Position numbers and translations under genes: made by a program
Shown here: positions 1-8,845 of the stretch, in pieces
Layout: each line of letters opens with the position of its first letter
Numbering within the stretch: position 1 is the stretch's first letter
The notes under the pieces: model-generated
What the model was told of the DNA's origin: nothing
Seen by the model: only the letters and a program-made list of their open reading frames with translations
Database searches by the model: none
DNA from: Flavobacteriales bacterium
Lineage (GTDB): Bacteria; Bacteroidota; Bacteroidia; Flavobacteriales_C; GCA-002722245
Direction of reading: 5' to 3'
Assembly (NCBI GenBank): GCA_002717515.1
Contig: PBEC01000011.1
Location: forward strand, 3,531-41,901
DNA length: 38,371 nt

Positions 1-3000
1 AATATTACATTGTCTCCGCCAATAGTTACATTAGGCTCAAAAGCGGTAAACAAACCTAGAAAATCAATATTTAAACCAATAGCTAAAGGCAACAACCCAA
101 GCACAGTAGTAATAGCTGTTAAAAGAACTGGCCTTAAACGTGTCCTACCGGCTTCAATAATCGCCTCAATAACATAAGGACCATTTAACCGGTCTTTCCC
201 CTTTCCAGAAACCCCTAAATCTAACTCCTTTCTAGTAATGAGTAACTTTGTATAGTCCATCAATACAATAGCATTATTTACCACAACCCCTGCAAGAGAG
301 ATAATTCCAATCATCATCATTATAATCACAAACTCCATTCCTGAGAAAATCAAACCAGAAAACACTCCAGTAAAACTTAATAATACAGCGGACAATATAA
401 CAAATGGGGAAGCTATTGAATTAAATTGAGCTACAATAATGATTAAAATAAGAAAGACGGCTATCGCTAATGCCTTTCCTAAGAAGGCAAATTCTTTAGA
501 TTGTTCCTCTTGTTGGCCTGTAAATTTCCATTTGGCTCCTTCAGACATTTCATAATTATAAAGTTTTTCCTTTATTTCAGCTACAACTTCATTAGCATTA
601 TACCCTTCAATAATATTGGACTGCAAAGAAATAGTCCTTTTTAAATCAACACGTTTAACCGAGGAATAAGTTGATGACTTTTTAATTTTCGCTACAGATG
701 AAATCGGCACTTGGCGTATTTGACCGTTTAACATGTCTCTAAAAGTAATACGTTGATTCATTAAATTCTCTACATTATTACGTGTATACTCGTCCAACCT
801 TACTGTAATATCATACTCATCTTCGCCTTGCTTGAATTTTGATACCTTTTTTCCAAAAAGTGCCGTTCGAATAGTCATACCTATCTGTGCAGTAGAGACA
901 TTAAGCCTTCTTGCTTTTTGTTCATCAATATCTATTATCATTTCAGGCTTTCCTGTTTGTATATTCATTTTCAACTCTTCAATACCTGATATGTTTTGTG
1001 TTTTTATATAGGATAACATTTTTTCAGATTCTGTAACCAAATCATCATAATCATCACCAGATATTTCAATATTGATTGGCTTTCCTTGAGGTGGCCCAGC
1101 ATTGTCCTTATCGACAATGACTCTAATTCCAGGATAATCAGAAACCAAATCACGTAAAGTATTCATGATGTCAGATGTATACACTAGCTCTTTTTTACTT
1201 TCTCCATTCACATGAAGCCTTCGGTCTGCATACTCCTTAAAAGAAATCTGTATTCTTGATTTTTCTGGTGTATTTGCCATTGATGGCCCTTCAGAAGGGT
1301 CGGATGTGCCATTTCCAACCTGAGCTATTATAGAATTCACGATACCTGCATAACCAGAATCAATCGTCAGAGTATCTTTTTTTCCTTCCTTGTTTAACCG
1401 ATATAAATACCCTGGTACTTGATTAAAAAAATCAATTACTTTTTGTTCCACAGTTACTGTTTCATCATTGGTACTGTTTATATCAGTTCCAATTGGTTTT
1501 TCAATAAAAACATTCAAATAGGATGGTTCATTAGAAGGAAAAAAAACAACTTTAGGAGGAAGAACAGCCACTAAAACGACGGAACCTATGAATAAGCCAA
1601 AAACGCCAACTAAAAAGTATATGGGACGATACCTTACAAAAGCAAAACTTAAAAACTTTTTGTAACTATTCTCTAACCGCGGAAGAAATGAATGTTGAAA
1701 CTTCAAGGTTACAGGACTAATCATTCTTGGATTAATTAAAATAAAAAACCCAACAAAAATCAACATGTTTCCTACTCCAGTATTTATAAAAAAAGCAATT
1801 ATTAAGCCTATAGCCAAAATGGACACCGCCAACCTTTTAACTCCTTTATTACTCAAGCGTGCCATTAAGGCAATTAAAACTGGGTTAATTACCAGAGCAA
1901 CAAACAAAGAAGATCCTAAAACTATAATTAATGTTATGGGAAGATATTTCATAAACTCTCCTATTATTCCTGGCCAAAGAGCTAATGGAAGAAATGCTGC
2001 TAAAGTAGTTGCTGTAGATGCAATGATTGGCCAAGCAACCTCACCAGCACCATATCTAGCGGCCTTAAATGGACGGTAACCTTCATCCATCAATCGGTAT
2101 ATATTCTCAACAATCACTATCCCGTTATCCACTAACATACCTAAAGCCAAAACCAATGAAAAAAGCACCATTGTGTTTAAAGTAACTCCCATTGAATTAA
2201 GGATAAAAAACGAAATGAACATGGACAATGGAATAGCAATTCCAACAAATGAAGCATTTCTTAGGCCTAGAAAGAATAATAGAACTGTAACTACTAATAT
2301 CGTTCCAAAAATTATTGAGTTTTCTAGTTCTTCAACTTGTATTTGTGTTTTACCACTCAAATCATTTGTAGTGGTGATTTTTAAACTTTCTGGAAAGTCA
2401 TTTTTCTGTGCAGACTTTATAATATCTTTTACTGCATTTGAACATTCTATTAAATTAGACCCAGCCCTCTTCATGACATCTAACATAACAACGGGTGCAC
2501 CATACTCACGTGCATAGCTTTCCCTCTCTTTTTCTTCAAAGCTTACATCAGCAACATCTTTTAGTCTTACTATGTTAAACTTTTCATTTTTTACAATAAT
2601 ATTTGAGATGTCTTTCCAATCATTAAACTCACCCAGCAAGCGAACATTTCTTCTAATTCCATCTACTACAACATCTCCCCCCGATATAGTCATATTCTCA
2701 GAGGAAATTGCGTTCTCAATATCGTTGAATGTGACTTCCATACTCTCCATTTTGTATAGATGAACATCCACTTTAACCTCTTTCTCCTGAATACCACGAA
2801 TATCAACACTGGTAACCTGTGGAACATCTTCAATTCGATCTTCTAAGATTTCTGCATACTCCTTTAACATATCCATTGAAAAATCACCTGATAGGTTAAC
2901 ATTTAATGCTGGTGTTAGCTCACTTATATTTAGTTCAAAAACATTAGGATCAGCAGGTAAATCTTTAGGAAATGTTGGTTCGCTTTTCACCTTTTCAACA

Positions 3001-3365
3001 GCATCCTTAACCTTCCTTAATGCCTGTTCTGGAGTAACAGAAAAATCAAATTTAACATCTATCGTAGAATATCCTTGTACTGACGTGGAAGTGATTTTAT
3101 CAATTCCAGAAATAGTATTGATTTCCTTTTCAAGTGGTCTGGTAATCAATTTTTCAATATCCAAAGGAGAGTTTCCCGGATAAGGTGTTCCTATATATAT
3201 TTCAGGTATAACAATCTCGGGAAAAGCCTCTCGTGGCATCGTGTTATAAGATGTTATACCAGCTAATGCAAGAATAAATGTTAATACAATAATTGTAGTA
3301 GGATTTTTTAATGACAGATTGGACAAGCCAAACGATTTTAACCCTTTCTTTTTATCTTTTTCCAT
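1..3365 (-). CDS. RND (AcrB/HAE1-type) efflux pump permease, 3' end cut by window
   Basis: Inner-membrane proton-driven pump subunit of a tripartite efflux system. The frame is open from the ATG at 3365 to the left edge (1121 codons), so only the last part of the C-terminus is missing. After a short basic N-terminus (MEKDKKKGLKSFG) comes TM1, then the porter motif PREAFPEI. The TM4 motif GMLVDNGIVIVENIY lies around residues 410-424 (about 2094-2141), and the TM11 motif LAGVVVNNAIVLMDY around 1021-1035 (about 260-305). The family is well supported. AcrB has two adjacent aspartates in TM4 (D407, D408); here the pair is Asp-Asn. The gene is last in the tetR-tolC-MFP-pump operon, 32 bases after the fusion protein. 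Substrate cannot be told from sequence. Confidence 0.93.
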   Translation of the reverse strand, partial: MEKDKKKGLKSFGLSNLSLKNPTTIIVLTFILALAGITSYNTMPREAFPEIVIPEIYIGTPYPGNSPLDIEKLITRPLEKEINTISGIDKITSTSVQGYSTIDVKFDFSVTPEQALRKVKDAVEKVKSEPTFPKDLPADPNVFELNISELTPALNVNLSGDFSMDMLKEYAEILEDRIEDVPQVTSVDIRGIQEKEVKVDVHLYKMESMEVTFNDIENAISSENMTISGGDVVVDGIRRNVRLLGEFNDWKDISNIIVKNEKFNIVRLKDVADVSFEEKERESYAREYGAPVVMLDVMKRAGSNLIECSNAVKDIIKSAQKNDFPESLKITTTNDLSGKTQIQVEELENSIIFGTILVVTVLLFFLGLRNASFVGIAIPLSMFISFFILNSMGVTLNTMVLFSLVLALGMLVDNGIVIVENIYRLMDEGYRPFKAARYGAGEVAWPIIASTATTLAAFLPLALWPGIIGEFMKYLPITLIIVLGSSLFVALVINPVLIALMARLSNKGVKRLAVSILAIGLIIAFFINTGVGNMLIFVGFFILINPRMISPVTLKFQHSFLPRLENSYKKFLSFAFVRYRPIYFLVGVFGLFIGSVVLVAVLPPKVVFFPSNEPSYLNVFIEKPIGTDINSTNDETVTVEQKVIDFFNQVPGYLYRLNKEGKKDTLTIDSGYAGIVNSIIAQVGNGTSDPSEGPSMANTPEKSRIQISFKEYADRRLHVNGESKKELVYTSDIMNTLRDLVSDYPGIRVIVDKDNAGPPQGKPINIEISGDDYDDLVTESEKMLSYIKTQNISGIEELKMNIQTGKPEMIIDIDEQKARRLNVSTAQIGMTIRTALFGKKVSKFKQGEDEYDITVRLDEYTRNNVENLMNQRITFRDMLNGQIRQVPISSVAKIKKSSTYSSVKRVDLKRTISLQSNIIEGYNANEVVAEIKEKLYNYEMSEGAKWKFTGQQEEQSKEFAFLGKALAIAVFLILIIIVAQFNSIASPFVILSAVLLSFTGVFSGLIFSGMEFVIIMMMIGIISLAGVVVNNAIVLMDYTKLLITRKELDLGVSGKGKDRLNGPYVIEAIIEAGRTRLRPVLLTAITTVLGLLPLAIGLNIDFLGLFTAFEPNVTIGGDNVI

Positions 3366-3397
3366 TCTTTTAGACCTTGAAAATGTGGAAATAATTT

Positions 3398-4552
3398 TTA
3401 TTTAATTTGGACAGCATCACCCTCTTGAACTGATTTTGAACCCTTGTCAATTAATACAGTAGAGGAATCCAAACCTGCAATAATTTCAACATTATCTTTA
3501 TATGAATTTCCTAATTCTAGTTCTAATTTCTTTACCCTATTTACACTACCATCATTAACAAAAGTGTAAACATAATTTCTTTCCTGCCTATCTTGCTGAA
3601 TAATTCTTGATGGTATAACCAGAGCATTATCAGATTTATAGTCTCTTATTTTTAATATCGCAAGTTGGTTAGGCTTATACTTCCCATTAGGGTTATTAAA
3701 CTCTACCTTAACCTTGAACGTTCTGTTTGCGGGGTTGATAAAGTTCCCAACTCTTTTTACCCTTGCCTTAACAGACTCTCCTAGCGATGGAAACTTAACT
3801 TCAACATAACTGTTCTTTTTGACAGATGAAATGTATGCTTCGGACACATCTCCTTCGAGAAAAACTTTATTTAAATTCATTACCCGTGCAACTGGAAGTT
3901 GTCCCCCTGCAGGCTCCCCTAGTTTCGGATTAATTTGATCCACGATTCCATCAAAGGGAGCTCTGACTTTATACATATCAAGCTGTTCATTAAGGGTTAT
4001 TAGTCTCTGTTCGAGAGCTTCTTTATTATTTTTTGATTCTAAAAATTGAATCTCCGAACCTATCTTTTTATCCCATAAAGATTTTTGTTTTTCAAAAACT
4101 TTCTCAGCAAGCTCTAAACCTGTTTTCAGTTCTTTAATCCCAGATTCAAGTTGAGCAGCGTCTAAGGTTATCAAGACCTGTCCTTTTTTGACTTGCTCAC
4201 CTTCAGCAACATGAATTTGTCTCACAATTCCAGGCACTTCCGAAAAAAGAGCTGCATTTTCAACCACCTCCACATTTCCATGTACTTCAAAAAAATGCTC
4301 AAATGTTTTCACCTCTACTTTTTTGATTGTAATGGGTATTTTCTTAATCTCTACTTTAGCTTCCTTATTTTTTGGATGAGCATTAATTGATGAATCTAAT
4401 TTATTCAAAGCAACAGAATATTCTTTGGAGTATTCTTTGAACTCTTTAATCAATGTTTTTCTTTGTTCTTTTAAACCCTCCAAGTCATTCGAATCTGTTT
4501 CGCTACAAGATACGACAACACCTAGAATCAATATAAAACCTAACTTTTTCAT
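3398..4552 (-). CDS. RND efflux periplasmic adaptor (membrane fusion) lipoprotein
   Basis: HlyD/AcrA-type adaptor that joins the inner-membrane pump to the outer-membrane channel. I start it at the ATG at 4552 because this gives a clean lipoprotein signal (MKKLGFILILGVVVSC); an in-frame ATG 12 codons earlier (4588) adds only a basic stretch. A coiled-coil-prone stretch follows the Cys. Next are the lipoyl half-motif (SEVPGIVRQIHVAEGEQVKKG), an alpha-hairpin, the second lipoyl half (VRAPFDGIVDQINPKLGE), then beta-barrel and membrane-proximal domains. The length, 384 residues, is normal. It lies 58 bases after the TolC-like gene and 32 before the pump, in one operon. Lipid anchoring is predicted from the lipobox. 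Confidence 0.92.
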   Translation of the reverse strand: MKKLGFILILGVVVSCSETDSNDLEGLKEQRKTLIKEFKEYSKEYSVALNKLDSSINAHPKNKEAKVEIKKIPITIKKVEVKTFEHFFEVHGNVEVVENAALFSEVPGIVRQIHVAEGEQVKKGQVLITLDAAQLESGIKELKTGLELAEKVFEKQKSLWDKKIGSEIQFLESKNNKEALEQRLITLNEQLDMYKVRAPFDGIVDQINPKLGEPAGGQLPVARVMNLNKVFLEGDVSEAYISSVKKNSYVEVKFPSLGESVKARVKRVGNFINPANRTFKVKVEFNNPNGKYKPNQLAILKIRDYKSDNALVIPSRIIQQDRQERNYVYTFVNDGSVNRVKKLELELGNSYKDNVEIIAGLDSSTVLIDKGSKSVQEGDAVQIK

Positions 4553-4610
4553 TGAAATATTTTTTTTAATTTTTGGTTTTAAAACCACTCAAAAACGTTT
4601 TAATAGAACC

Positions 4611-5939
4611 TTATTTATTTTGTAACTTATCAAGTTCTGCTTTAGCACTCAATACATCAAAAAGAGATTGAATGTATTTTCCCTGCGATTGTAAAACTTG
4701 ATTTTTCATTTGAGATAACTCAAAACTTGAGGACAAACCCTCTTTATGTTTTATTTGTGTTCTGTTGAATATTTTCTCAGCAATCTGCAAACTTTTTTTT
4801 GCATTTCCATAATTGGTGTTTTTTGTGTTTAAATTGTTCAAAGCATTGATAAACTGAACACTCATAGCTCGTTGGGCGTACTGTAAGGTGTTTTCCATTT
4901 TTGTTAGTTCAAGTTTAGCCTGTTTTATTACAGCACCTTGCTGTCCACTACTGAGCAAAGGAATAGAAACAGACAGTCCTACATTCTGAGCATCATACCA
5001 AGTGGCATCTTTAAACCAATCCCAATCAAATTGATAAGCAGTATTTTGATATGCATAAAAGGCAGCTATTGTAGGTAACCTTTGTGCTTTGTATCTTTTA
5101 ACATTTAATTTAAGTAAATCCCTCTGGGCCTCGAGAACTTTCAAATCTGGGTTTCCTGCTGCGTCAAACTGTTGCCCCAACAAAGACTCCATATTAATCT
5201 CTTCCATTATTCCCGATAAACTGTCGGATAAAATGAGCTCGGAGCTCAACTCCAGCCCCATATTGAGCTTTAACATTTTAATGGCTACTTCCTTGGATTG
5301 CTGAGCACTAACCAATGAGTTCTCCAGGTCTGACTTAATTAAAATCAATTGATCCAGTTCTGTTTCATCCAAAAACCCTTGTTTCACCAAAGCTTTGGTT
5401 TCAGTAATGGACGCACTCATATTTTGAAAACTTCCTTCTAAAATTTTGATATTTTCTGCAGCTACTAAAACCAAATAATATGAGGATGAAACCATCTTTT
5501 TGACTTCATTATTTGTTTTTTCATTATCAAGTTTTGTAAACTCATAATACTTTCTGGCCGCCTGCAAACCAACAATATAAGAACCGTCAAAAATTAATTG
5601 AGAAGCCTCTATTTTTCCTTGAGAAACATTATCCGCGGCAAAAGCAGCAAGAAAATTCTGTCCTGGAGGTAATCCTCCTGATAAATCAAAGTCGAATTCA
5701 AGATCAGCTACATACCTGTAATTCCCTAATGCATTAACATGCGGTAGTCCCATTGCTGTATTTTCCCAGATCCTGGCTTTTGACTTTTTGACATCAAGTC
5801 CTGCATTCACAGACTCATAGTAGTTTTCAATAGCGTAATCTTGAGCTTGTTTTAATGAAAAACTCTGAGCATTGGTAATTCCCGAAAAAAGGGTCAAACC
5901 AATAATCATATATTTTATACTTCTTTTACCTTGCTGCAT
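4611..5939 (-). CDS. TolC-family outer-membrane efflux protein
   Basis: Outer-membrane channel of the tripartite pump encoded downstream. The 442-residue protein has an N-terminal signal peptide ending near ITNAQ, then two OEP-type halves rich in long helices (for example around residues 150-230 and 330-442), as in TolC trimers. A typical TolC feature is the opening SLKQAQDYAIENYYE, right after the signal. Its start codon lies inside the end of the tetR gene (14-base overlap), which points to translational coupling. A second ATG at 5909 would give a shorter signal peptide, so the start is slightly uncertain. The family call is firm; the transported substrate is unknown. Confidence 0.92.
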   Translation of the reverse strand: MQQGKRSIKYMIIGLTLFSGITNAQSFSLKQAQDYAIENYYESVNAGLDVKKSKARIWENTAMGLPHVNALGNYRYVADLEFDFDLSGGLPPGQNFLAAFAADNVSQGKIEASQLIFDGSYIVGLQAARKYYEFTKLDNEKTNNEVKKMVSSSYYLVLVAAENIKILEGSFQNMSASITETKALVKQGFLDETELDQLILIKSDLENSLVSAQQSKEVAIKMLKLNMGLELSSELILSDSLSGIMEEINMESLLGQQFDAAGNPDLKVLEAQRDLLKLNVKRYKAQRLPTIAAFYAYQNTAYQFDWDWFKDATWYDAQNVGLSVSIPLLSSGQQGAVIKQAKLELTKMENTLQYAQRAMSVQFINALNNLNTKNTNYGNAKKSLQIAEKIFNRTQIKHKEGLSSSFELSQMKNQVLQSQGKYIQSLFDVLSAKAELDKLQNK

Positions 5940-6570
5940 TCGTTAAAAGTTTAAAATCAAGTGTACTTAATATCCTTTTTCCTTCATCAGAAACAATAGA
6001 ATTCATGTGATACATCAAATACTCAATGTAAATATCCTTAAAATTGAACTCATAAGATGGAAACAATTCTCCATCGAAAATAATATCTATTCGTGTTGCA
6101 AAAAATCGAGCCACAATTTCCGGTTTAAATTGTTTATGATAAACTCCTACCTTTTGTCCACGAATAAGATTTTGGTATAAACTTTCATATACGAATCCAT
6201 TAAAATATTCATTCAGATACACCCATGCTTCAGGGTAATTGTACTCTAAATCTGAATGGAGAACGGGATTGACCTTCGATACTGTTTCAATGACAAATTT
6301 TGCCAATTCATATTGCTCTTTGATTGGATTCAAATTTTTGTTTTGAATTTGAATCACTTTTTCTCTATCTCTACTAACATGAAAAAAAGTGGACTTCATC
6401 ACAAGTTCTTTCCTGTTTTTGACATATTTATATAATGTCTTTTTGGATACATTAATGGCTTTTGCCATATCATCCATTGTTGTTCGTTTTACACCTCTTT
6501 TGAGATAAACCTCATTGACTCTTTCAAGCAGAGAAATTTCTTTTGGATCTGATAGTTCTTTCACAAACAT
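5926..6570 (-). CDS. TetR/AcrR-family transcriptional regulator of the efflux operon
   Basis: The N-terminal helix-turn-helix is clear: ISLLERVNEVYLKRGVKRTT, then MDDMAKAINVSKKTLYKYVKNRKEL, the usual TetR arrangement. The rest (about 150 residues) is an all-helical ligand-binding and dimer domain with no recognisable ligand. I start it at the ATG at 6570 (214 residues); an in-frame ATG at 6642 would add a low-complexity KKK/NVNVNV stretch unlike TetR proteins. It is first in the operon and overlaps the TolC-like gene by 14 bases, so it probably represses its own operon. A dyad 15-40 bases upstream of the chosen start is a candidate operator. Repressor action is the family norm, not shown here. 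Confidence 0.9.
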   Translation of the reverse strand: MFVKELSDPKEISLLERVNEVYLKRGVKRTTMDDMAKAINVSKKTLYKYVKNRKELVMKSTFFHVSRDREKVIQIQNKNLNPIKEQYELAKFVIETVSKVNPVLHSDLEYNYPEAWVYLNEYFNGFVYESLYQNLIRGQKVGVYHKQFKPEIVARFFATRIDIIFDGELFPSYEFNFKDIYIEYLMYHMNSIVSDEGKRILSTLDFKLLTNAAR

Positions 6571-6584
6571 TGGAAACAAAATTA

Positions 6585-6610
6585 CATTAAAAACGTTTAC
6601 GTTAACATTG
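6585..6610 (-). promoter_or_regulatory. candidate TetR operator (inverted repeat)
   Basis: The perfect core is AACGT-TT-ACGTT (6592-6603). It lies in an imperfect 26-base dyad with 8 of 12 positions paired between arms. It sits just upstream of the chosen tetR start, where an autoregulatory operator would be expected. No exact TAnnTTTG box was found for this operon. Operator role is inferred from position and symmetry. Confidence 0.45.
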
Positions 6611-6798
6611 TTTTTTTTGTCAAAACCTTCTTTTTTTTTCAAAAACGCCCAATGGATATAGCTTCAGTCTATTTTTTATTTTTTTTAAAATTATACAAAC
6701 GGGATTTTTTTTATTTAAATGGTTAGAACCAATGTTGAAGGAATAAAGTATTCTTAATAGTAGTTAAAATTAGGCGTCAAATTGTTAATTTACCTTTA

Positions 6799-6825
6799 TT
6801 GAAGTCATTATTTTATTTAAATTTG
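6799..6825 (+). promoter_or_regulatory. Bacteroidota-type promoter of dxs
   Basis: TTG at 6799-6801 and TAAATTTG at 6818-6825 are separated by 16 bases and match the Bacteroidota -33/-7 pattern TTG...TAnnTTTG, with spacing slightly short of the usual range. The box ends 15 bases before the dxs ATG, so the leader should be under about 12 bases. Confidence 0.6.
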
Positions 6826-6840
6826 CGTTGAGACAGTATT

Positions 6841-8775
6841 ATGGATTTCAAGCAAGGAGAATTATTAAAATCAGTCGATAATCCGAAGGATCTTAAAAAA
6901 CTGAATACAAAAAATCTACCTCAATTCTGCAATGAATTGAGAGATTATATAGTTGAAGTAGTTTCTAAAAAAGGAGGTCACTTTGGTGCCAGTCTGGGAG
7001 TTGTTGAATTAACCACTGCACTTCATTATGTTTTCAATACTCCGGAGGACCAATTGGTTTGGGACGTCGGTCACCAAGCTTATGGTCATAAAATCATCAC
7101 GGGACGTCGTGATAATTTTCCTTCTCAAAGAAAGTACGGAGGATTAAGTGGTTTTCCTAAAAGGTCGGAAAGCGAATATGATACATTTGGAGTAGGTCAT
7201 TCATCAACATCCATATCAGGAGCTCTCGGAATGAGTGTTGCCAGTAAGTATCTTGGAGACAACGAAAAGCAACATATTGCGGTTATTGGCGATGGAGCCA
7301 TGACTGCAGGAATGGCTTTTGAAGCATTGAATCATGGTGGAGTTGAAAATAGCAATCTACTCATAATACTTAATGACAACTGTATGTCCATCGATCCAAA
7401 TGTTACTGCTCTCAATGAATATTTAACAGACATTACTACTTCTGCTGCTTACAACAAAGTGAAAGATGAGGTATGGAATTTACTTGGACACATAAGCAAA
7501 TTTGGACCCAACGCGCAAGCAATCGCCTCCAAAATTCAAGATGCTGTTAAAACTTCTGTTTTAGGAACTTCAAATCTTTTTGAGTCTTTTAACTTTAGGT
7601 ATTTCGGTCCTGTTGATGGACACGATGTAAAACACCTTGTTAAAACGCTCAAAGATTTAAAAGAAATACCTGGCCCAAAGATTTTACATGTTCTCACAAA
7701 AAAAGGAAAAGGATACAAACCTGCAGAATCAGGTAATCAAACAGAATGGCATGCGCCTGGTATATTTAATAAAGATACCGGCGAAATTGTAAAGGTAGCT
7801 CCAAAACGCCCTCAACCACCTAAATACCAAGAAGTTTTTGGTCACTCAATAGTTGAGTTGGCCGAAAAAAATGAAAAAATAATGGGAATAACTCCTGCTA
7901 TGCCCACAGGCAGCTCTCTGAACATCATGATGAAAGCTATGCCGGACAGATCATTTGATGTAGGTATTGCAGAACAACATGCGGTAACATTTTCTGCTGG
8001 TTTGGCAACTCAGGGACTTATTCCTTTCTGTAACATATATTCTTCATTCATGCAGCGCGCATACGATCAGGTTATACATGATGTAGCTCTTCAAAACCTC
8101 AATGTTGTTTTTTGCTTAGATAGAGCAGGAATAGCGGGAGCTGACGGACCTACTCACCATGGAGCTTACGACATTGCATACATGAGATGCATCCCCAATA
8201 TTGTTGTAAGCGCACCAATGAATGAAGAAGAGTTAAGAAATTTAATGTATACAGCACAACTTCCCAATAAAGGACCCTTCTCAATTCGATATCCAAGGGG
8301 AAAGGGAGCGATGACTGAATGGAAAACCCCATTTAAAGAAATCAAAATAGGAAAAGGAAGGAAAATTAAGAATGGAATGGATGCGGCAATACTAACCTTA
8401 GGCCATGTTGGAAATTATGCGATTGAAGCTTGTAAGGACTTAAACGATCAAGGCTTTGACGTTGCCCATTATGACATGCGATTTGCCAAGCCCCTTGATA
8501 GTCTTCTATTACACGAAGTTTTTGGGAAATTTGATAAAATCATCACCGTTGAAGACGGTTGCATAATTGGAGGAATAGGAAGCGCTATAATAGAATTCAT
8601 GGTTGATCATGGCTACACTGCTCAAATCAAAAGATTGGGCATTCCTGATAAATACATTGAACACGGATCTCAAGGAGAGCTTCATTCGGAATGTAACTAC
8701 GACAAAGACTCCATTATAGAAGCTGTTAAAAGCATTTCAAAAGTTAAAAACCACTCCTCTTCAAGGACTGCTTAA
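6841..8775 (+). CDS. dxs: 1-deoxy-D-xylulose-5-phosphate synthase
   Basis: Thiamine-diphosphate enzyme that condenses pyruvate and glyceraldehyde 3-phosphate, the first step of the MEP isoprenoid pathway; cytosolic. The 644 residues match the family. Visible motifs are VWDVGHQAYGHKIITGRRD near residue 80, the ThDP/Mg site GDGAMTAGMAFEALNHGG with the paired Asn in LNDNCMSIDPN (about 155-190), the catalytic-Glu motif FDVGIAEQHAVTFSAGLA (about 375), and DRAGIAGADGPTHHGAYD (about 425). The C-terminal transketolase domain is complete. The start at 6841 follows a good promoter box. The desaturase gene downstream has its own box, so the two may be separate transcripts. Confidence 0.97.
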   Translation: MDFKQGELLKSVDNPKDLKKLNTKNLPQFCNELRDYIVEVVSKKGGHFGASLGVVELTTALHYVFNTPEDQLVWDVGHQAYGHKIITGRRDNFPSQRKYGGLSGFPKRSESEYDTFGVGHSSTSISGALGMSVASKYLGDNEKQHIAVIGDGAMTAGMAFEALNHGGVENSNLLIILNDNCMSIDPNVTALNEYLTDITTSAAYNKVKDEVWNLLGHISKFGPNAQAIASKIQDAVKTSVLGTSNLFESFNFRYFGPVDGHDVKHLVKTLKDLKEIPGPKILHVLTKKGKGYKPAESGNQTEWHAPGIFNKDTGEIVKVAPKRPQPPKYQEVFGHSIVELAEKNEKIMGITPAMPTGSSLNIMMKAMPDRSFDVGIAEQHAVTFSAGLATQGLIPFCNIYSSFMQRAYDQVIHDVALQNLNVVFCLDRAGIAGADGPTHHGAYDIAYMRCIPNIVVSAPMNEEELRNLMYTAQLPNKGPFSIRYPRGKGAMTEWKTPFKEIKIGKGRKIKNGMDAAILTLGHVGNYAIEACKDLNDQGFDVAHYDMRFAKPLDSLLLHEVFGKFDKIITVEDGCIIGGIGSAIIEFMVDHGYTAQIKRLGIPDKYIEHGSQGELHSECNYDKDSIIEAVKSISKVKNHSSSRTA

Positions 8776-8831
8776 GTACTCTTCATAGAAATAATCTTTC
8801 AGTTTTAATGGAATCTCCTTTATTAAAGTCG

Positions 8832-8839
8832 TACTTTTG
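8832..8839 (+). promoter_or_regulatory. -7 promoter box of desaturase gene
   Basis: TACTTTTG fits TAnnTTTG and ends only 6 bases before the ATG at 8846. No clear TTG is found 16-19 bases upstream. If used, the mRNA would be nearly leaderless. Confidence 0.45.
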
Positions 8840-8845
8840 ACAGCG

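Noticed and set aside
1765-2517. Two plus-strand open frames (104 and 114 codons) in the RND pump region
   Set aside because: They lie antisense to the pump, whose frame is open throughout and carries the TM4 motif here; no signals or family resemblance.
4588-4588. Earlier ATG for the efflux adaptor
   Set aside because: It adds a basic stretch before a clean lipoprotein signal that starts at 4552.
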